NCBI GenBank assembly: GCA_945903925.1
Contig: CAMDPJ010000142.1
Location: 1-6,132 of the forward strand
Direction: 5' to 3'
From: Chryseobacterium gleum
GTDB taxonomy: Bacteria > Bacteroidota > Bacteroidia > Flavobacteriales_C > GCA-002722245
DNA length: 6,132 bases
The notes under the pieces: model-generated
The model's database searches: none
What the model saw: the letters and a program-made list of their open reading frames with translations, nothing else
What the model was told of the DNA's origin: nothing
Shown here: one piece after another, positions 1 through 6,132 of the stretch
How positions within the stretch are numbered: the first letter of the stretch is position 1
Layout of the letters: each line of letters begins with the position of its first letter
Made by a program: the position numbers and the translations under genes

Positions 1-755
1 GTTCTGCTAGTTTCATTACAAATGCTTTTTCTATAGATGCTTATGCTCCTCAAGTGAAAGGTGGCTTAGGCATTGTGCTCTCTTCTGATATAATGGGTGG
101 TAATAAATATGCTGCCAACGGAATTGCCTTTATATATTCTCCTAAAATAAAAGTGGGTAATATTAGCATTGAACCTTCTGTTAAATACGGATTAACCAAT
201 AGAACCATCAACTGGAGCACTTTAGGAACAGGAGACTTTATCGACCCTCGCACCGGAACCTTATTGGCTTCATCGGCTGTTATTCCAGAAAACACGCCTT
301 CAAGTAATTTCATGGTAAATAGCTTTGGCGCTGGTTTCTTAATTAACCATGATGTATTCTATGCTGGCTTCGCTGTAGACAATTTATTCTCTCCTAGCTA
401 CAAAAATGAGTTGTTCGACCAAACTGTAAAAATTCCAATGAAAATTACAGCTCAGTTGGGTACCGATATTCGTAAAAATGCTAAATCACCATGGATTTAC
501 TCTCCTAGTGTTAGCGTTAGAAATCAGGGCTTATACAACAAAGTATGGATGAGTAATATGGTGCGCTACAAAAAAGTATTGGTGGGTGCGCACTTCTCAA
601 CATCAGACGCGATGATGTTTAGCGCAGGCTACTCTAACAGCATATTTAGAGCTACATACAGCTACGGATTATCAACGGTTCCTTTCAACACCAATACTGC
701 TAGCGACATGATTTCATCTCATCAATTAACGATGAGATACATCATCAAAAAATAA
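1..755 (+). CDS. PorP/SprF family type IX secretion system outer-membrane protein (5' end outside window)
   Basis: The reading frame is open from the left edge (first full codon at base 3) to TAA at 753-755, giving 250 visible residues; the GTG at 54 is internal, not a start. Family members are about 300 residues, so the signal peptide and roughly the first 50-60 residues are missing. Family hallmarks are visible: YAPQVKGGLGI, which matches the usual 'Y-x-P-x-hKGGhGh' stretch after the N-terminal block; a beta-strand-rich body; NWSTLGTGDFIDPRTG, the usual 'L-x-F-G-D-x-I-D-P-R-x-G' segment; and a C-terminal SSHQLTMRY equivalent to the family's GSHEhxhxY. PorP/SprF proteins are outer-membrane components linked to T9SS secretion and to gliding adhesins, often encoded just after a large SprB-like adhesin; such a gene may lie upstream but is not visible. 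A decayed paralogue follows 40 bases downstream on the same strand. The family call is secure; the exact partner is unknown. Confidence 0.9.
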   Translation, partial: SASFITNAFSIDAYAPQVKGGLGIVLSSDIMGGNKYAANGIAFIYSPKIKVGNISIEPSVKYGLTNRTINWSTLGTGDFIDPRTGTLLASSAVIPENTPSSNFMVNSFGAGFLINHDVFYAGFAVDNLFSPSYKNELFDQTVKIPMKITAQLGTDIRKNAKSPWIYSPSVSVRNQGLYNKVWMSNMVRYKKVLVGAHFSTSDAMMFSAGYSNSIFRATYSYGLSTVPFNTNTASDMISSHQLTMRYIIKK

Positions 756-795
756 GAGGAAATAAGGTTTAAATAGGCTTTAGTCATTAAAACCA

Positions 796-1283
796 ATGCT
801 TGTGAAAAGCAAACTATTTACATGGTGTGTGATAGCTTTGTTTTGCATGAAGCTTAATGCACAATACCTCCAATTCAGTCAGTTTTACGCCAACCCTATA
901 TACCTCAACCCTGCATTTTTTGGCACAAACGTGTGGGCGCCTCAACCTAAACTTTAGAGACCAATGGCCAGCCATTCAGTTAGATGTAGAACAAAAAACT
1001 TTGAATAGTAGCGACTTGGTGTTGGGAGATAGAATTAAATCTCGGTTTCTATTTAAAAAAAAGAATTATAACAGGTGTATTTTGGTATAGAATAAGATAC
1101 GCAATTATTTTATCGATGGGTAGTCGAAAAAATAATTTTCGTTTTGGATACAGCTACGATATTACCTTATCAAAATTAGGCGCCTCTACTTTAGGGTCGC
1201 ACGAATTAGCCATGGGCTATCGATTCAAATGCAAAACTAAAATCAACAAGGTTGAATTTTTGCCTTGTACGGGTTTCGACTAA
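796..1283 (+). pseudogene. Decayed PorP/SprF paralogue, three frames, internal deletions
   Basis: Three pieces in three frames are collinear with PorP/SprF. Piece 1 starts at ATG 796 with a signal peptide (hydrophobic LFTWCVIALF, then LNAQ) and the family N-terminus QYLQFSQFYANPIYLNPAFF; it stops at TAG 955-957. Near base 931 homology moves to the next frame: CGRLNLNFRDQWPAI, the family's 'NYRNQWP' block. This runs directly into QKTLNSSDLVLGDRIKSR, which aligns with NRTINWSTLGTGDFIDPR of the upstream gene, so roughly 80-90 residues are missing in between. Near the A8 run at 1055-1062 homology moves to the third frame: IITGVFWYR, then NNFRFGYSYDITLSKLG, LGSHELAMGYRFKCK and a TAA at 1281-1283. 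Another large block is missing here. About 160 codons remain of about 300. No full-length barrel can be made. The 40-base gap to the upstream gene suggests an old tandem pair. Confidence 0.87.
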
Positions 1284-1289
1284 AAACAA

Positions 1290-1320
1290 AAAACACCTTC
1301 AATGAAACTGAAGGTGTTTT
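1290..1320. terminator. Bidirectional intrinsic terminator
   Basis: A perfect 12-bp stem (AAAACACCTTCA at 1290-1301 with TGAAGGTGTTTT at 1309-1320) encloses a 7-base loop. On the plus strand the hairpin ends in a T run and a T-rich stretch. On the minus strand the complement of the A-rich 1282-1293 gives the T tract. It lies 7 bases after the stop of the PorP/SprF remnant and 20 bases after the stop of the convergent DUF4197 gene, so it can end transcripts from both sides. Confidence 0.85.
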
Positions 1321-1339
1321 CGTTTACGAAATTCTATTT

Positions 1340-2074
1340 CTATTTTTTATCGGCTTCAGAAAAAACCTTTTTCAATAAATCACTTGTTCTTGCATTGATA
1401 TCTTTTCTAATTTTCAACTCTTCGCCAGCCACCAATTTGAATAAACCTTCAATACATTTTTTAGTGGTATAATCTTCTAAATCGGGATTCACTTTTTGTA
1501 TCAAAGGAATACTGTTGTATTTAGTAATTAAAGGATTCCAGTATTTAGTAATTTGAACTTGCTGCAAAGCCTTTATCACAATAGGTTTAAACTTATCGTA
1601 CAATTGCTGGTAGGTTTGTTTGTTCAAATAATCTGTTGCTGCATTGTCGGCACCTTTTAATATGCCCATTCCGTCTCTCACCGTCATGCCTTTAATCGCA
1701 TCTAAAAAAATACTGCCTACCTCTTTACTTGCTAACTCGGCTGCATCATTTAAGGTTTTCTCAAACTTATCTACCTCAGTTCCCATGCCTATAGTGCGCA
1801 ATTTGGTTTCCATTTTTTTAGCATCCTCAGGAAAAGGAATTCTAATTAAAGAGTTGTTGCCGAATCCGCCAACAGCCGATGCTAAACTAGCTGCTTGATT
1901 AGAGCCTTTCGACAAAGCTTCTTTTAAGCCGTTGATAATATCAGCCTCACTTAAAGCCGGACTGGCCATAGTTTTTGTTGCATTTTTAACGGCGGTTTTA
2001 GCTTTGTTCAAATTCACTTGTGCCAACAAAACAGATGACAGCAACAGAAAGGAAACAAAAAGTATTTTTTTCAT
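1340..2074 (-). CDS. DUF4197 family exported protein
   Basis: This encodes 244 residues with the start at MKKILF (2074); an in-frame ATG at 2122 would put 16 non-signal-like residues before the signal peptide, so it was rejected. Residues 1-18 form a signal peptide (KK, then a hydrophobic core FVSFLLLSSVLLA), with cleavage likely before Q19. There is no cysteine at the site, so it is probably not a lipoprotein. Residues about 41-244 match DUF4197: GLKEALSKGSNQA, an FGN segment, IRIPFPEDAKKMETKLR, then DAIKGMTVRDGMGILKGADN and AATDYLNKQT. The function of this mostly helical family is unknown; the product should be periplasmic or envelope-located. The stop is TAG, followed by the shared terminator. 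A weak -7-like TATATTTT lies at 2090-2097 on the minus strand inside a 12-bp AT palindrome (2083-2094), without a good -33 partner. It is probably monocistronic: the next gene upstream on this strand, the ABC exporter, ends 325 bases away. Confidence 0.88.
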   Translation of the reverse strand: MKKILFVSFLLLSSVLLAQVNLNKAKTAVKNATKTMASPALSEADIINGLKEALSKGSNQAASLASAVGGFGNNSLIRIPFPEDAKKMETKLRTIGMGTEVDKFEKTLNDAAELASKEVGSIFLDAIKGMTVRDGMGILKGADNAATDYLNKQTYQQLYDKFKPIVIKALQQVQITKYWNPLITKYNSIPLIQKVNPDLEDYTTKKCIEGLFKLVAGEELKIRKDINARTSDLLKKVFSEADKK

Positions 2075-2167
2075 GATGTATAATTTTATAAAATATAAGC
2101 CAATGATAATGCCAAGGTGCAAGCTAAAAAATATATTTTAGTACTCACAAAAAATGAACTACAATTT

Positions 2168-2367
2168 ATGCGTAATTTTTTAATTTTAGATGACGACGGT
2201 TTTGATAGAACAATTATTGGCGCATTACCAAGTAAAATTGTATTGATAAGCAGTGATGATTTAATCTATTAAAAATGAAGCCCTTGCATTAGGCGCTAAA
2301 TATTTTTTTGAAAAAGCATCTCAATAAAAGTGAATTGAAAGAAAAGATAGAAGGGTTGTTTCTATAA
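2168..2367 (+). pseudogene. Remnant of a response-regulator receiver domain
   Basis: Three short pieces in three frames resemble the start and end of a CheY-like receiver. Piece 1, from ATG 2168, reads MRNFLILDDDGFDRTIIGAL, the acidic-pocket start (hhhhDDD) of a receiver. It then jumps to IVLISSDD, the strand-4 region with its usual Ser, and stops at TAA 2270-2272. Piece 2, in the next frame from about 2268, reads NEALALGAKYFFEK, the family 'A-x-x-x-GAxxFhxK' motif with the conserved Lys. Piece 3, in the third frame, reads KHLNKSELKEKIEGLFL and ends at TAA 2365-2367, matching the final helix. The middle, including the phospho-acceptor Asp, is absent, and only about 66 of the usual ~120 codons remain. 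It cannot encode a working receiver. It points away from the DUF4197 gene, whose start is 93 bases off. Short AT-rich pieces limit certainty, but their order and the GA-x-x-F-x-x-K motif support the call. Confidence 0.7.
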
Positions 2368-2398
2368 GTAAAACTTACCAATCACCAACGCTTCCAAT

Positions 2399-4147
2399 TT
2401 ATTTCCTCTCCCCTATCTGTTGCCTCCACATGGCATAGTACAATCCTTTTTCTTTTAGCAAATCATCGTGCTTTCCTTGCTCAATGATCTGACCTTGTTC
2501 TAACACATAAATTTTATCGGAATGCATGATGGTAGATAATCGATGCGCAATCAACACTGTGATTTGATCTTGCTTATTAGATATATTTCTAATGGTTTGT
2601 GTTATTTCTTCTTCGGTGATAGAATCAAGGGCCGATGTTGCTTCATCGAAGATTAATAATTTAGGATTTCTCAGTAAGGCTCGCGCAATAGACAAGCGCT
2701 GCTTTTCTCCGCCCGATACTTTTATACCGCCTTCACCAATAGCAGTATCAATGCCATTTTCGGCACGTAACAATAAATTATTACAAGCTGATTTTTGCAA
2801 TACTGCATTAATTTCTTCATCACTAGCATTAGGCTTCACAAACAATAAATTGTCTTTTATGGTTCCCGAAAACAATTGCGCATCTTGTGTAACAAAACCC
2901 AACTGTTGACGCAACTCTGTTAAGTCTATTTCTTTCATGTTTTTATCGTTGTAACAAATAACACCTTCTTCTGGCTGATATAAGCCCACCAACATTTTCA
3001 CCAAAGTGGTTTTTCCACTTCCCGACGGACCAACAAAGGCCACGGTTTCTCCGGATTTTACTTCGAAAGATATATTTTTAATGGCATGAGATTTTGCGGT
3101 TTGATGCTTGAATGAAATATTACTAAAACGTAAATTTTGAATCGCCCCAATCGTTTTAGGGTTGGCTGGCTTTTCTTCGCTTTTGGCATTCATCAAAGTA
3201 CTAAAATTGTCCATAGATGCTTTGGTGTCGTTGTAAGTTGCTATCACATTACCCAATTCTTGCAGCGGATTGAATAAAAAGAAAGAGAAAAACATCAAGG
3301 TAATCATGTCTCCAGGCTGAATGATTCCCTTGAAAATAAACAAGTACAAAGCGAAAATCAAACACGTTCTTAGCAAATGTACCGTTGTTCCTTGAATGAA
3401 ACTTAAAGAACGAATAAAACGAATTTTCTTTAGTTCTAAGCCTAAAACCTTAATGGTTGTTTCATTCAAACGCTTCACTTCTTGTTCGGTTAAACCTAAG
3501 CTTTTCACCAATTCTATATTGCGCAAAGATTCGGTGGTTGCGCCGGCTAAAGCTGTTGTTTCTCGCAAAATCATTCGAGATATTACTTTTATCTTCTTTC
3601 CTAAAAAAGAACTAATTACCGCAATTACAGGAACTGTAGCCAAAAAAAGAGGTCCCAATAACCAGTGAATATTTATTGCATACACCACCACGAAAACAAT
3701 ACCTACTACAGACTGAAAAATAAGGGAAATAGACAGCGTAATAATTTTCTCGCAATCGGTTTTTACCTTTTGCAATTTACCCAAAGTTTCGCCACTGCGC
3801 TGGTCTTCAAAATCCTGATAGGGCAACTGCAATGCCTTTTGAATACCATCGGTGTACATTCTTGCTCCTGTTCGTTGAATGATAATATTGGTAAAATAAT
3901 CTTGAAAGTTCTTAGCAATTCTAGAAACCATCGCCGCACCAACCGATAGCAATAACCACCCCAAAACAGCCTTAATAAATAAATCTTCGTCGCCCTTAAA
4001 ATTAAGCGCCCCCACTGCACACTCATTTAGCAGCTTACCAATAATGATGGAGTCGCACAAAGAAAAACTTTGGTTGATAGCCGCGAAAAACAAAGCGAAA
4101 AACAACAGTGATTTATGCTCTTTAATATAGGAGTATAAAATTTTCAT
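2399..4147 (-). CDS. ABC exporter half-transporter (fused permease and ATPase, MsbA/MdlB-like)
   Basis: This encodes 582 residues from the ATG at 4147; the in-frame ATG at 4186 adds 13 residues before the usual cytosolic MKILYSYIKEHK start and is less likely. The N-terminal type I exporter membrane domain spans about residues 1-320, with hydrophobic segments near 14-35, 58-78, 136-160, 163-182, 255-275 and 281-296. The ATPase domain spans about 337-582: Walker A GPSGSGKTT (373-381), Q-loop Q421 in VTQDAQLFSGTI, signature VSGGEKQR (477-484), Walker B LLIFDEATSALD (497-508) with catalytic E502, and switch H535. All ATPase motifs are intact, so it should be active as a homodimer in the inner membrane. 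The signature has V and E where LSGGQ is usual, a common variation. Lipid, peptide and drug export are all possible; the substrate cannot be read from the sequence. No partner half-transporter lies next to it, and it appears to be transcribed alone. Confidence 0.94.
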   Translation of the reverse strand: MKILYSYIKEHKSLLFFALFFAAINQSFSLCDSIIIGKLLNECAVGALNFKGDEDLFIKAVLGWLLLSVGAAMVSRIAKNFQDYFTNIIIQRTGARMYTDGIQKALQLPYQDFEDQRSGETLGKLQKVKTDCEKIITLSISLIFQSVVGIVFVVVYAINIHWLLGPLFLATVPVIAVISSFLGKKIKVISRMILRETTALAGATTESLRNIELVKSLGLTEQEVKRLNETTIKVLGLELKKIRFIRSLSFIQGTTVHLLRTCLIFALYLFIFKGIIQPGDMITLMFFSFFLFNPLQELGNVIATYNDTKASMDNFSTLMNAKSEEKPANPKTIGAIQNLRFSNISFKHQTAKSHAIKNISFEVKSGETVAFVGPSGSGKTTLVKMLVGLYQPEEGVICYNDKNMKEIDLTELRQQLGFVTQDAQLFSGTIKDNLLFVKPNASDEEINAVLQKSACNNLLLRAENGIDTAIGEGGIKVSGGEKQRLSIARALLRNPKLLIFDEATSALDSITEEEITQTIRNISNKQDQITVLIAHRLSTIMHSDKIYVLEQGQIIEQGKHDDLLKEKGLYYAMWRQQIGERK

Positions 4148-4175
4148 CGTATAAAGTTTACGCGAAAATAATCCT

Positions 4176-4228
4176 ATTAAAATCAAATACCTACTTCAAA
4201 AAAAAGGATTAACAACAAATAGCTACTT
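4176..4228. repeat. Imperfect 21-bp direct repeat upstream of the ABC exporter
   Basis: Two copies, 4176-4196 and 4208-4228, match at 18 of 21 positions and share CAAATA-(C/G)-CTACTT. Their starts are 32 bp apart, about three helical turns. They lie 29-81 bases upstream of the exporter's ATG in a divergent spacer without a convincing gene, so they could be paired binding sites for a regulator. In AT-rich DNA a chance match is possible. Confidence 0.45.
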
Positions 4229-4286
4229 TTTTTTCTACCTTAAACCTAAGAGATGAAAACTATTGGCTCAACTTGGGGCGCTGTCA

Positions 4287-4308
4287 CTAATAATTGGCCC
4301 TAATAATT
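4287..4308. repeat. 9-bp perfect direct repeat in the ABC/fic spacer
   Basis: CTAATAATT occurs at 4287-4295 and again at 4300-4308, separated by GGCC (13-bp period). It lies 105 bases before the Fic start codon. The function is unknown; it may be a small tandem duplication or a site pair. The repeat itself is exact, but its meaning is uncertain. Confidence 0.35.
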
Positions 4309-4335
4309 TCTACTGCGTGCTAAAACACACTGTAA

Positions 4336-4351
4336 ATCATTTGAAAATGAT
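4336..4351. promoter_or_regulatory. 7-2-7 palindrome, candidate operator
   Basis: ATCATTT and AAATGAT are perfect inverted arms (4336-4342 and 4345-4351) around a 2-base GA centre. The palindrome covers the TTTG at 4340-4343 proposed as the -33 element of the fic promoter, where a bound dimeric repressor would block transcription. No regulator is identified; the winged-helix tail of the Fic protein is one candidate. The symmetry is directly visible, the role is inferred. Confidence 0.4.
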
Positions 4352-4371
4352 ATGAAAAAACCCTATATTCA
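4340..4371 (+). promoter_or_regulatory. Candidate Bacteroidota-type promoter for the fic gene
   Basis: TTTG (4340-4343) and TATATTCA (4364-4371) are 20 bases apart, close to the phylum's -33 TTTG / -7 TAnnTTTG arrangement, although the last two bases of the -7 box do not match. A start site a few bases downstream would give a leader of about 35 bases before the ATG at 4413. A competing TATTTTG at 4377-4383 has no well-spaced TTTG. Confidence 0.3.
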
Positions 4372-4412
4372 CATCATATTTTGACATGAATAATTAGACC
4401 AATCAAATCATT

Positions 4413-5516
4413 ATGACTAAAAAAGCAACCTACATTCATCAATTAAAAGAGTGGCCAAATTTCACTTATAACGATGCTATAGTGCTGCCGTTGCTATCTG
4501 CCGTGAGACTCAAACAAGGGTTATTATTAGGTAAAATGCACAACATCGGTTTCGATCTTCAAAATCAAGCTGTGTTAAACACCATAACCTTAGATATTTT
4601 AATGAATAGCGAGATTGAGGGAGAAATTCTAAATCAATCAGAAGTTCGCTCCTCTGTGGCTAATAAACTGGGGATCGAGTTAGACTCGCAAGAACATGTA
4701 GGGCATTACGTTGAAGGAGTTGTTGAAATGATGTTAGACGCTACTCAAAACTTTAGCGACAAATTAACCTCAAAGAAACTATTTGGTTGGCATGCCGCAC
4801 TTTTCCCCACTGGATATAGCGGAAAAGACAAAATAAATGTAGCTAAATACAGAGAGCATGAAATGGTGGTGAAATCGGGCTGGCTTGCAAAAGAAAAAGT
4901 TCACCTTAAAGCTCCTCATCCTAATAGAATTAAAACAGAAATGAAATTGTTTGTCAATTGGTTTAATTCCTCTAATGAAGACTCTATTATAAAAGCAGCA
5001 AAAGCGCACTTGTGGTTTGAAACTATTCACCCATTCGACGATGGAAACGGCAGAATAGGCAGAGCCTTAACCGATATGTTGTTGGCAAGGTCGGATGGGA
5101 ATAAACAACGATTTTATTCGATGAGCGCTGCCATACTAAAAAAAAGAAAAAGGTATTATAAAGTACTAGAGGCAACCCAAAAAGGAAGCATAAACATTAC
5201 CAGCTGGGTGCTATGGTTTATAGAAACTTTCGATGTAGCAATTTCTGATTCGGAAGAAAAACTAAAAGTTGTGTTTCAAAAAGCAGCTTTTTGGGATAAG
5301 CACAGAAAAACAAAACTAAATGACCGACAAAAGCTAATGATTAACAAAGTGTTAGACGGACATGAAGGCTTAATACGAACCGATAAATGGGCTACTATAG
5401 TTAATTGTCCTGCAATAACAGCCTCTCGTGATATTGCCGACTTAGTAAAAAAAGGGATTCTTACACCAAACGGAAAGGGCGGCCGAAGTACTGCGTACGA
5501 TTTAGTTGTGCAATAG
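4413..5516 (+). CDS. Fic family protein (DUF4172 - Fic - winged helix)
   Basis: This 367-residue protein is full length for the SoFic-like group. The N-terminal DUF4172 region (about residues 7-90) is recognisable from WPNFTYNDAIVLPLLSAVRL and GLLLGKMHNIGFDL. It contains the alpha-inhibitory motif N65-S-E-I-E69-G; E69 would reach into the ATP site, and Asn stands where Ser/Thr is usual. The Fic core (about 120-270) has the flap region around YREHEMVVKSG and the complete active site HPFDDGNGRIGR (206-217), with catalytic H206, D210, N212 and both Arg residues. Residues about 300-367 form a winged-helix-like tail (ITASRDIADLVKKGIL, then GKGGRSTAYDL). Such enzymes usually transfer AMP from ATP to Ser/Thr/Tyr hydroxyls and are held back by the inhibitory Glu. 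It is probably cytosolic; no signal peptide is seen. No small antitoxin gene lies next to it, as expected when inhibition is built in. The target is unknown. Confidence 0.94.
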   Translation: MTKKATYIHQLKEWPNFTYNDAIVLPLLSAVRLKQGLLLGKMHNIGFDLQNQAVLNTITLDILMNSEIEGEILNQSEVRSSVANKLGIELDSQEHVGHYVEGVVEMMLDATQNFSDKLTSKKLFGWHAALFPTGYSGKDKINVAKYREHEMVVKSGWLAKEKVHLKAPHPNRIKTEMKLFVNWFNSSNEDSIIKAAKAHLWFETIHPFDDGNGRIGRALTDMLLARSDGNKQRFYSMSAAILKKRKRYYKVLEATQKGSINITSWVLWFIETFDVAISDSEEKLKVVFQKAAFWDKHRKTKLNDRQKLMINKVLDGHEGLIRTDKWATIVNCPAITASRDIADLVKKGILTPNGKGGRSTAYDLVVQ

Positions 5517-5560
5517 AACCAAAGGTTAGTGACATATTATGTTTTAAGTAGTGGTGAATT

Positions 5561-6132
5561 TTACTTCTCAATCACTATCACATCATAATCGTAATATTGC
5601 CCATTGCTCATCATGGCCGAGATAAAATACTTGCCATCGGCGGCATTAATTTGGGTGTTGATAGTGCTAACACCTTCATTCACTAGAAAAACTTCGTTGC
5701 TCACTAATTTTCCTACAGAGTCGTAAGCTTTTAATTCGAGGGTGCCTGTTGCAGATGACTTAACGCTAATGCTCACTTCGCCGTTGCTAGGGTTTGGAAA
5801 AAGTGAAATGATTTCAAGGCCTTCAAAATTTACAACTTCAATATTTGAATACTCTGTGGTACCATCGAAATCTCTTTGTTTTAAACGGTAGTAAGAAGTG
5901 CCCGAATAAGGGTTGTTATCGGGGTAATGATAAGACAACACGGCATTAGAGTTTCCTGCGCCATCAACCGAATCTAAGGGAGACCAATCGCTTGCATTTG
6001 TTGATCGTTCAATAACGAAATAATCATTGTCAATTTCCGATGCTGTTACCCACAAAAGGTCAACATTTTTTATGGCGCTGTTGGCTGTAGCTTTAAATTC
6101 TAGTAATTCAACAGGAAGGGTAGCTGTTGGAA
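5561..6132 (-). CDS. Secreted protein with T9SS C-terminal sorting domain (5' end outside window)
   Basis: The frame is open from the right edge to TAA at 5561-5563, giving 189 visible residues; no start codon is in the window, and the in-frame TTG at 6053-6055 is internal. The visible part begins with LPVELLEFKA, then LLWVTASEIDNDYFVIERS, DGAGNSN, and GTSYYRLKQRDFDGTTEYSN. This is the very common Bacteroidota fibronectin-like module found just before sorting tails. From about visible residue 105 comes a type A sorting domain (Por_Secre_tail, TIGR04183-like): LFPNPSNGEVSI, a hydrophobic strand LELKAYDSVGKLV, then DGKYFISAMMSNG and a terminal DVIVIEK. This signal sends proteins through the outer-membrane T9SS, after which the tail is normally removed and the cargo is attached to the surface or released. 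The cargo's functional domain lies outside the window, so its activity is unknown. It converges on the Fic gene with a 44-base gap and no obvious terminator hairpin. Confidence 0.93.
   Translation of the reverse strand, partial: PTATLPVELLEFKATANSAIKNVDLLWVTASEIDNDYFVIERSTNASDWSPLDSVDGAGNSNAVLSYHYPDNNPYSGTSYYRLKQRDFDGTTEYSNIEVVNFEGLEIISLFPNPSNGEVSISVKSSATGTLELKAYDSVGKLVSNEVFLVNEGVSTINTQINAADGKYFISAMMSNGQYYDYDVIVIEK

Noticed and set aside
857..1090. 77-codon open frame inside the PorP/SprF remnant
   Set aside because: Its first part is an out-of-frame reading of the remnant's N-terminus; only the middle matches PorP/SprF, so it is a piece of the pseudogene rather than a gene.
2592..2909. 105-codon open frame antisense to the ABC ATPase domain
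   Set aside because: It is the complement of strongly conserved coding sequence and shows no domain of its own; the same holds for the other frames opposite the ABC, DUF4197 and Fic genes.
4163..4170. TATTTTCG on the minus strand as a -7 box for the ABC exporter
   Set aside because: It fits TAnnTTTG at five of six defined positions, but no TTTG lies at the expected 19-21 base distance and the leader would be under 10 bases.
4198..4234. A8G (4198-4206) and CT8 (4226-4234) form a 9-bp inverted repeat resembling a terminator hairpin
   Set aside because: The stem is almost all A-T with a 19-base loop, so it would be unstable, and no gene ends there; it lies upstream of two divergent starts.
4253..4303. 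Short ORF of 16 codons (MKTIGSTWGAVTNNWP) in the ABC/fic spacer
   Set aside because: Too short, with no recognisable ribosome-binding context or family; expected by chance in a spacer of this size.
4413..5516. Toxin-antitoxin operon around the Fic gene
   Set aside because: No small antitoxin frame lies on either side; the inhibitory motif is inside the protein, so it is better read as a self-inhibited single-gene Fic enzyme.
5517..5560. Possible terminator between the convergent fic and T9SS cargo genes
   Set aside because: No stem-loop of useful length could be found in these 44 bases.

Overview
The window is AT-rich DNA from a member of the Bacteroidota. The evidence is a PorP/SprF-family gene, a protein with the type IX secretion system (T9SS) C-terminal sorting signal, and the weak Shine-Dalgarno context typical of that phylum. 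The genus cannot be told from the sequence. No rRNA, tRNA, CRISPR array, transposase or integrase gene is visible.

Layout: (1) Bases 1-755 (+) hold the 3' part of a PorP/SprF outer-membrane protein gene. It is followed 40 bases later by a second, decayed PorP/SprF copy (796-1283, +) split over all three frames and lacking large internal blocks. (2) A strong bidirectional hairpin terminator (1290-1320) separates this pair from a convergent DUF4197 gene for an exported protein (1340-2074, -). (3) Divergent from that gene lies a second wreck, a response-regulator receiver domain reduced to about half length over three frames (2168-2367, +). (4) A complete ABC exporter half-transporter follows (2399-4147, -). 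(5) The 265-base divergent spacer 4148-4412 has no convincing gene. It holds two small direct repeats, a 7-2-7 palindrome and a candidate Bacteroidota-type promoter. (6) A complete DUF4172-Fic-winged-helix protein follows (4413-5516, +). (7) Convergent with it is the 3' part of a gene for a secreted T9SS cargo protein (5561-6132, -), running off the right edge.

The genes do not form one operon. The shared theme is the cell envelope and secretion: the PorP/SprF protein belongs to the T9SS/gliding machinery, the last gene encodes a T9SS substrate, the ABC exporter sits in the inner membrane, and DUF4197 carries a signal peptide. The Fic protein is a stand-alone regulatory or toxin-like AMP-transferase candidate.

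I see no clear new multi-gene system. The most notable points are the two neighbouring pseudogenes with the same style of damage, where all four frame changes go in the same direction, and the palindrome over the candidate fic promoter. The intact ABC and Fic genes show no frame damage, which argues against generally poor sequence quality.
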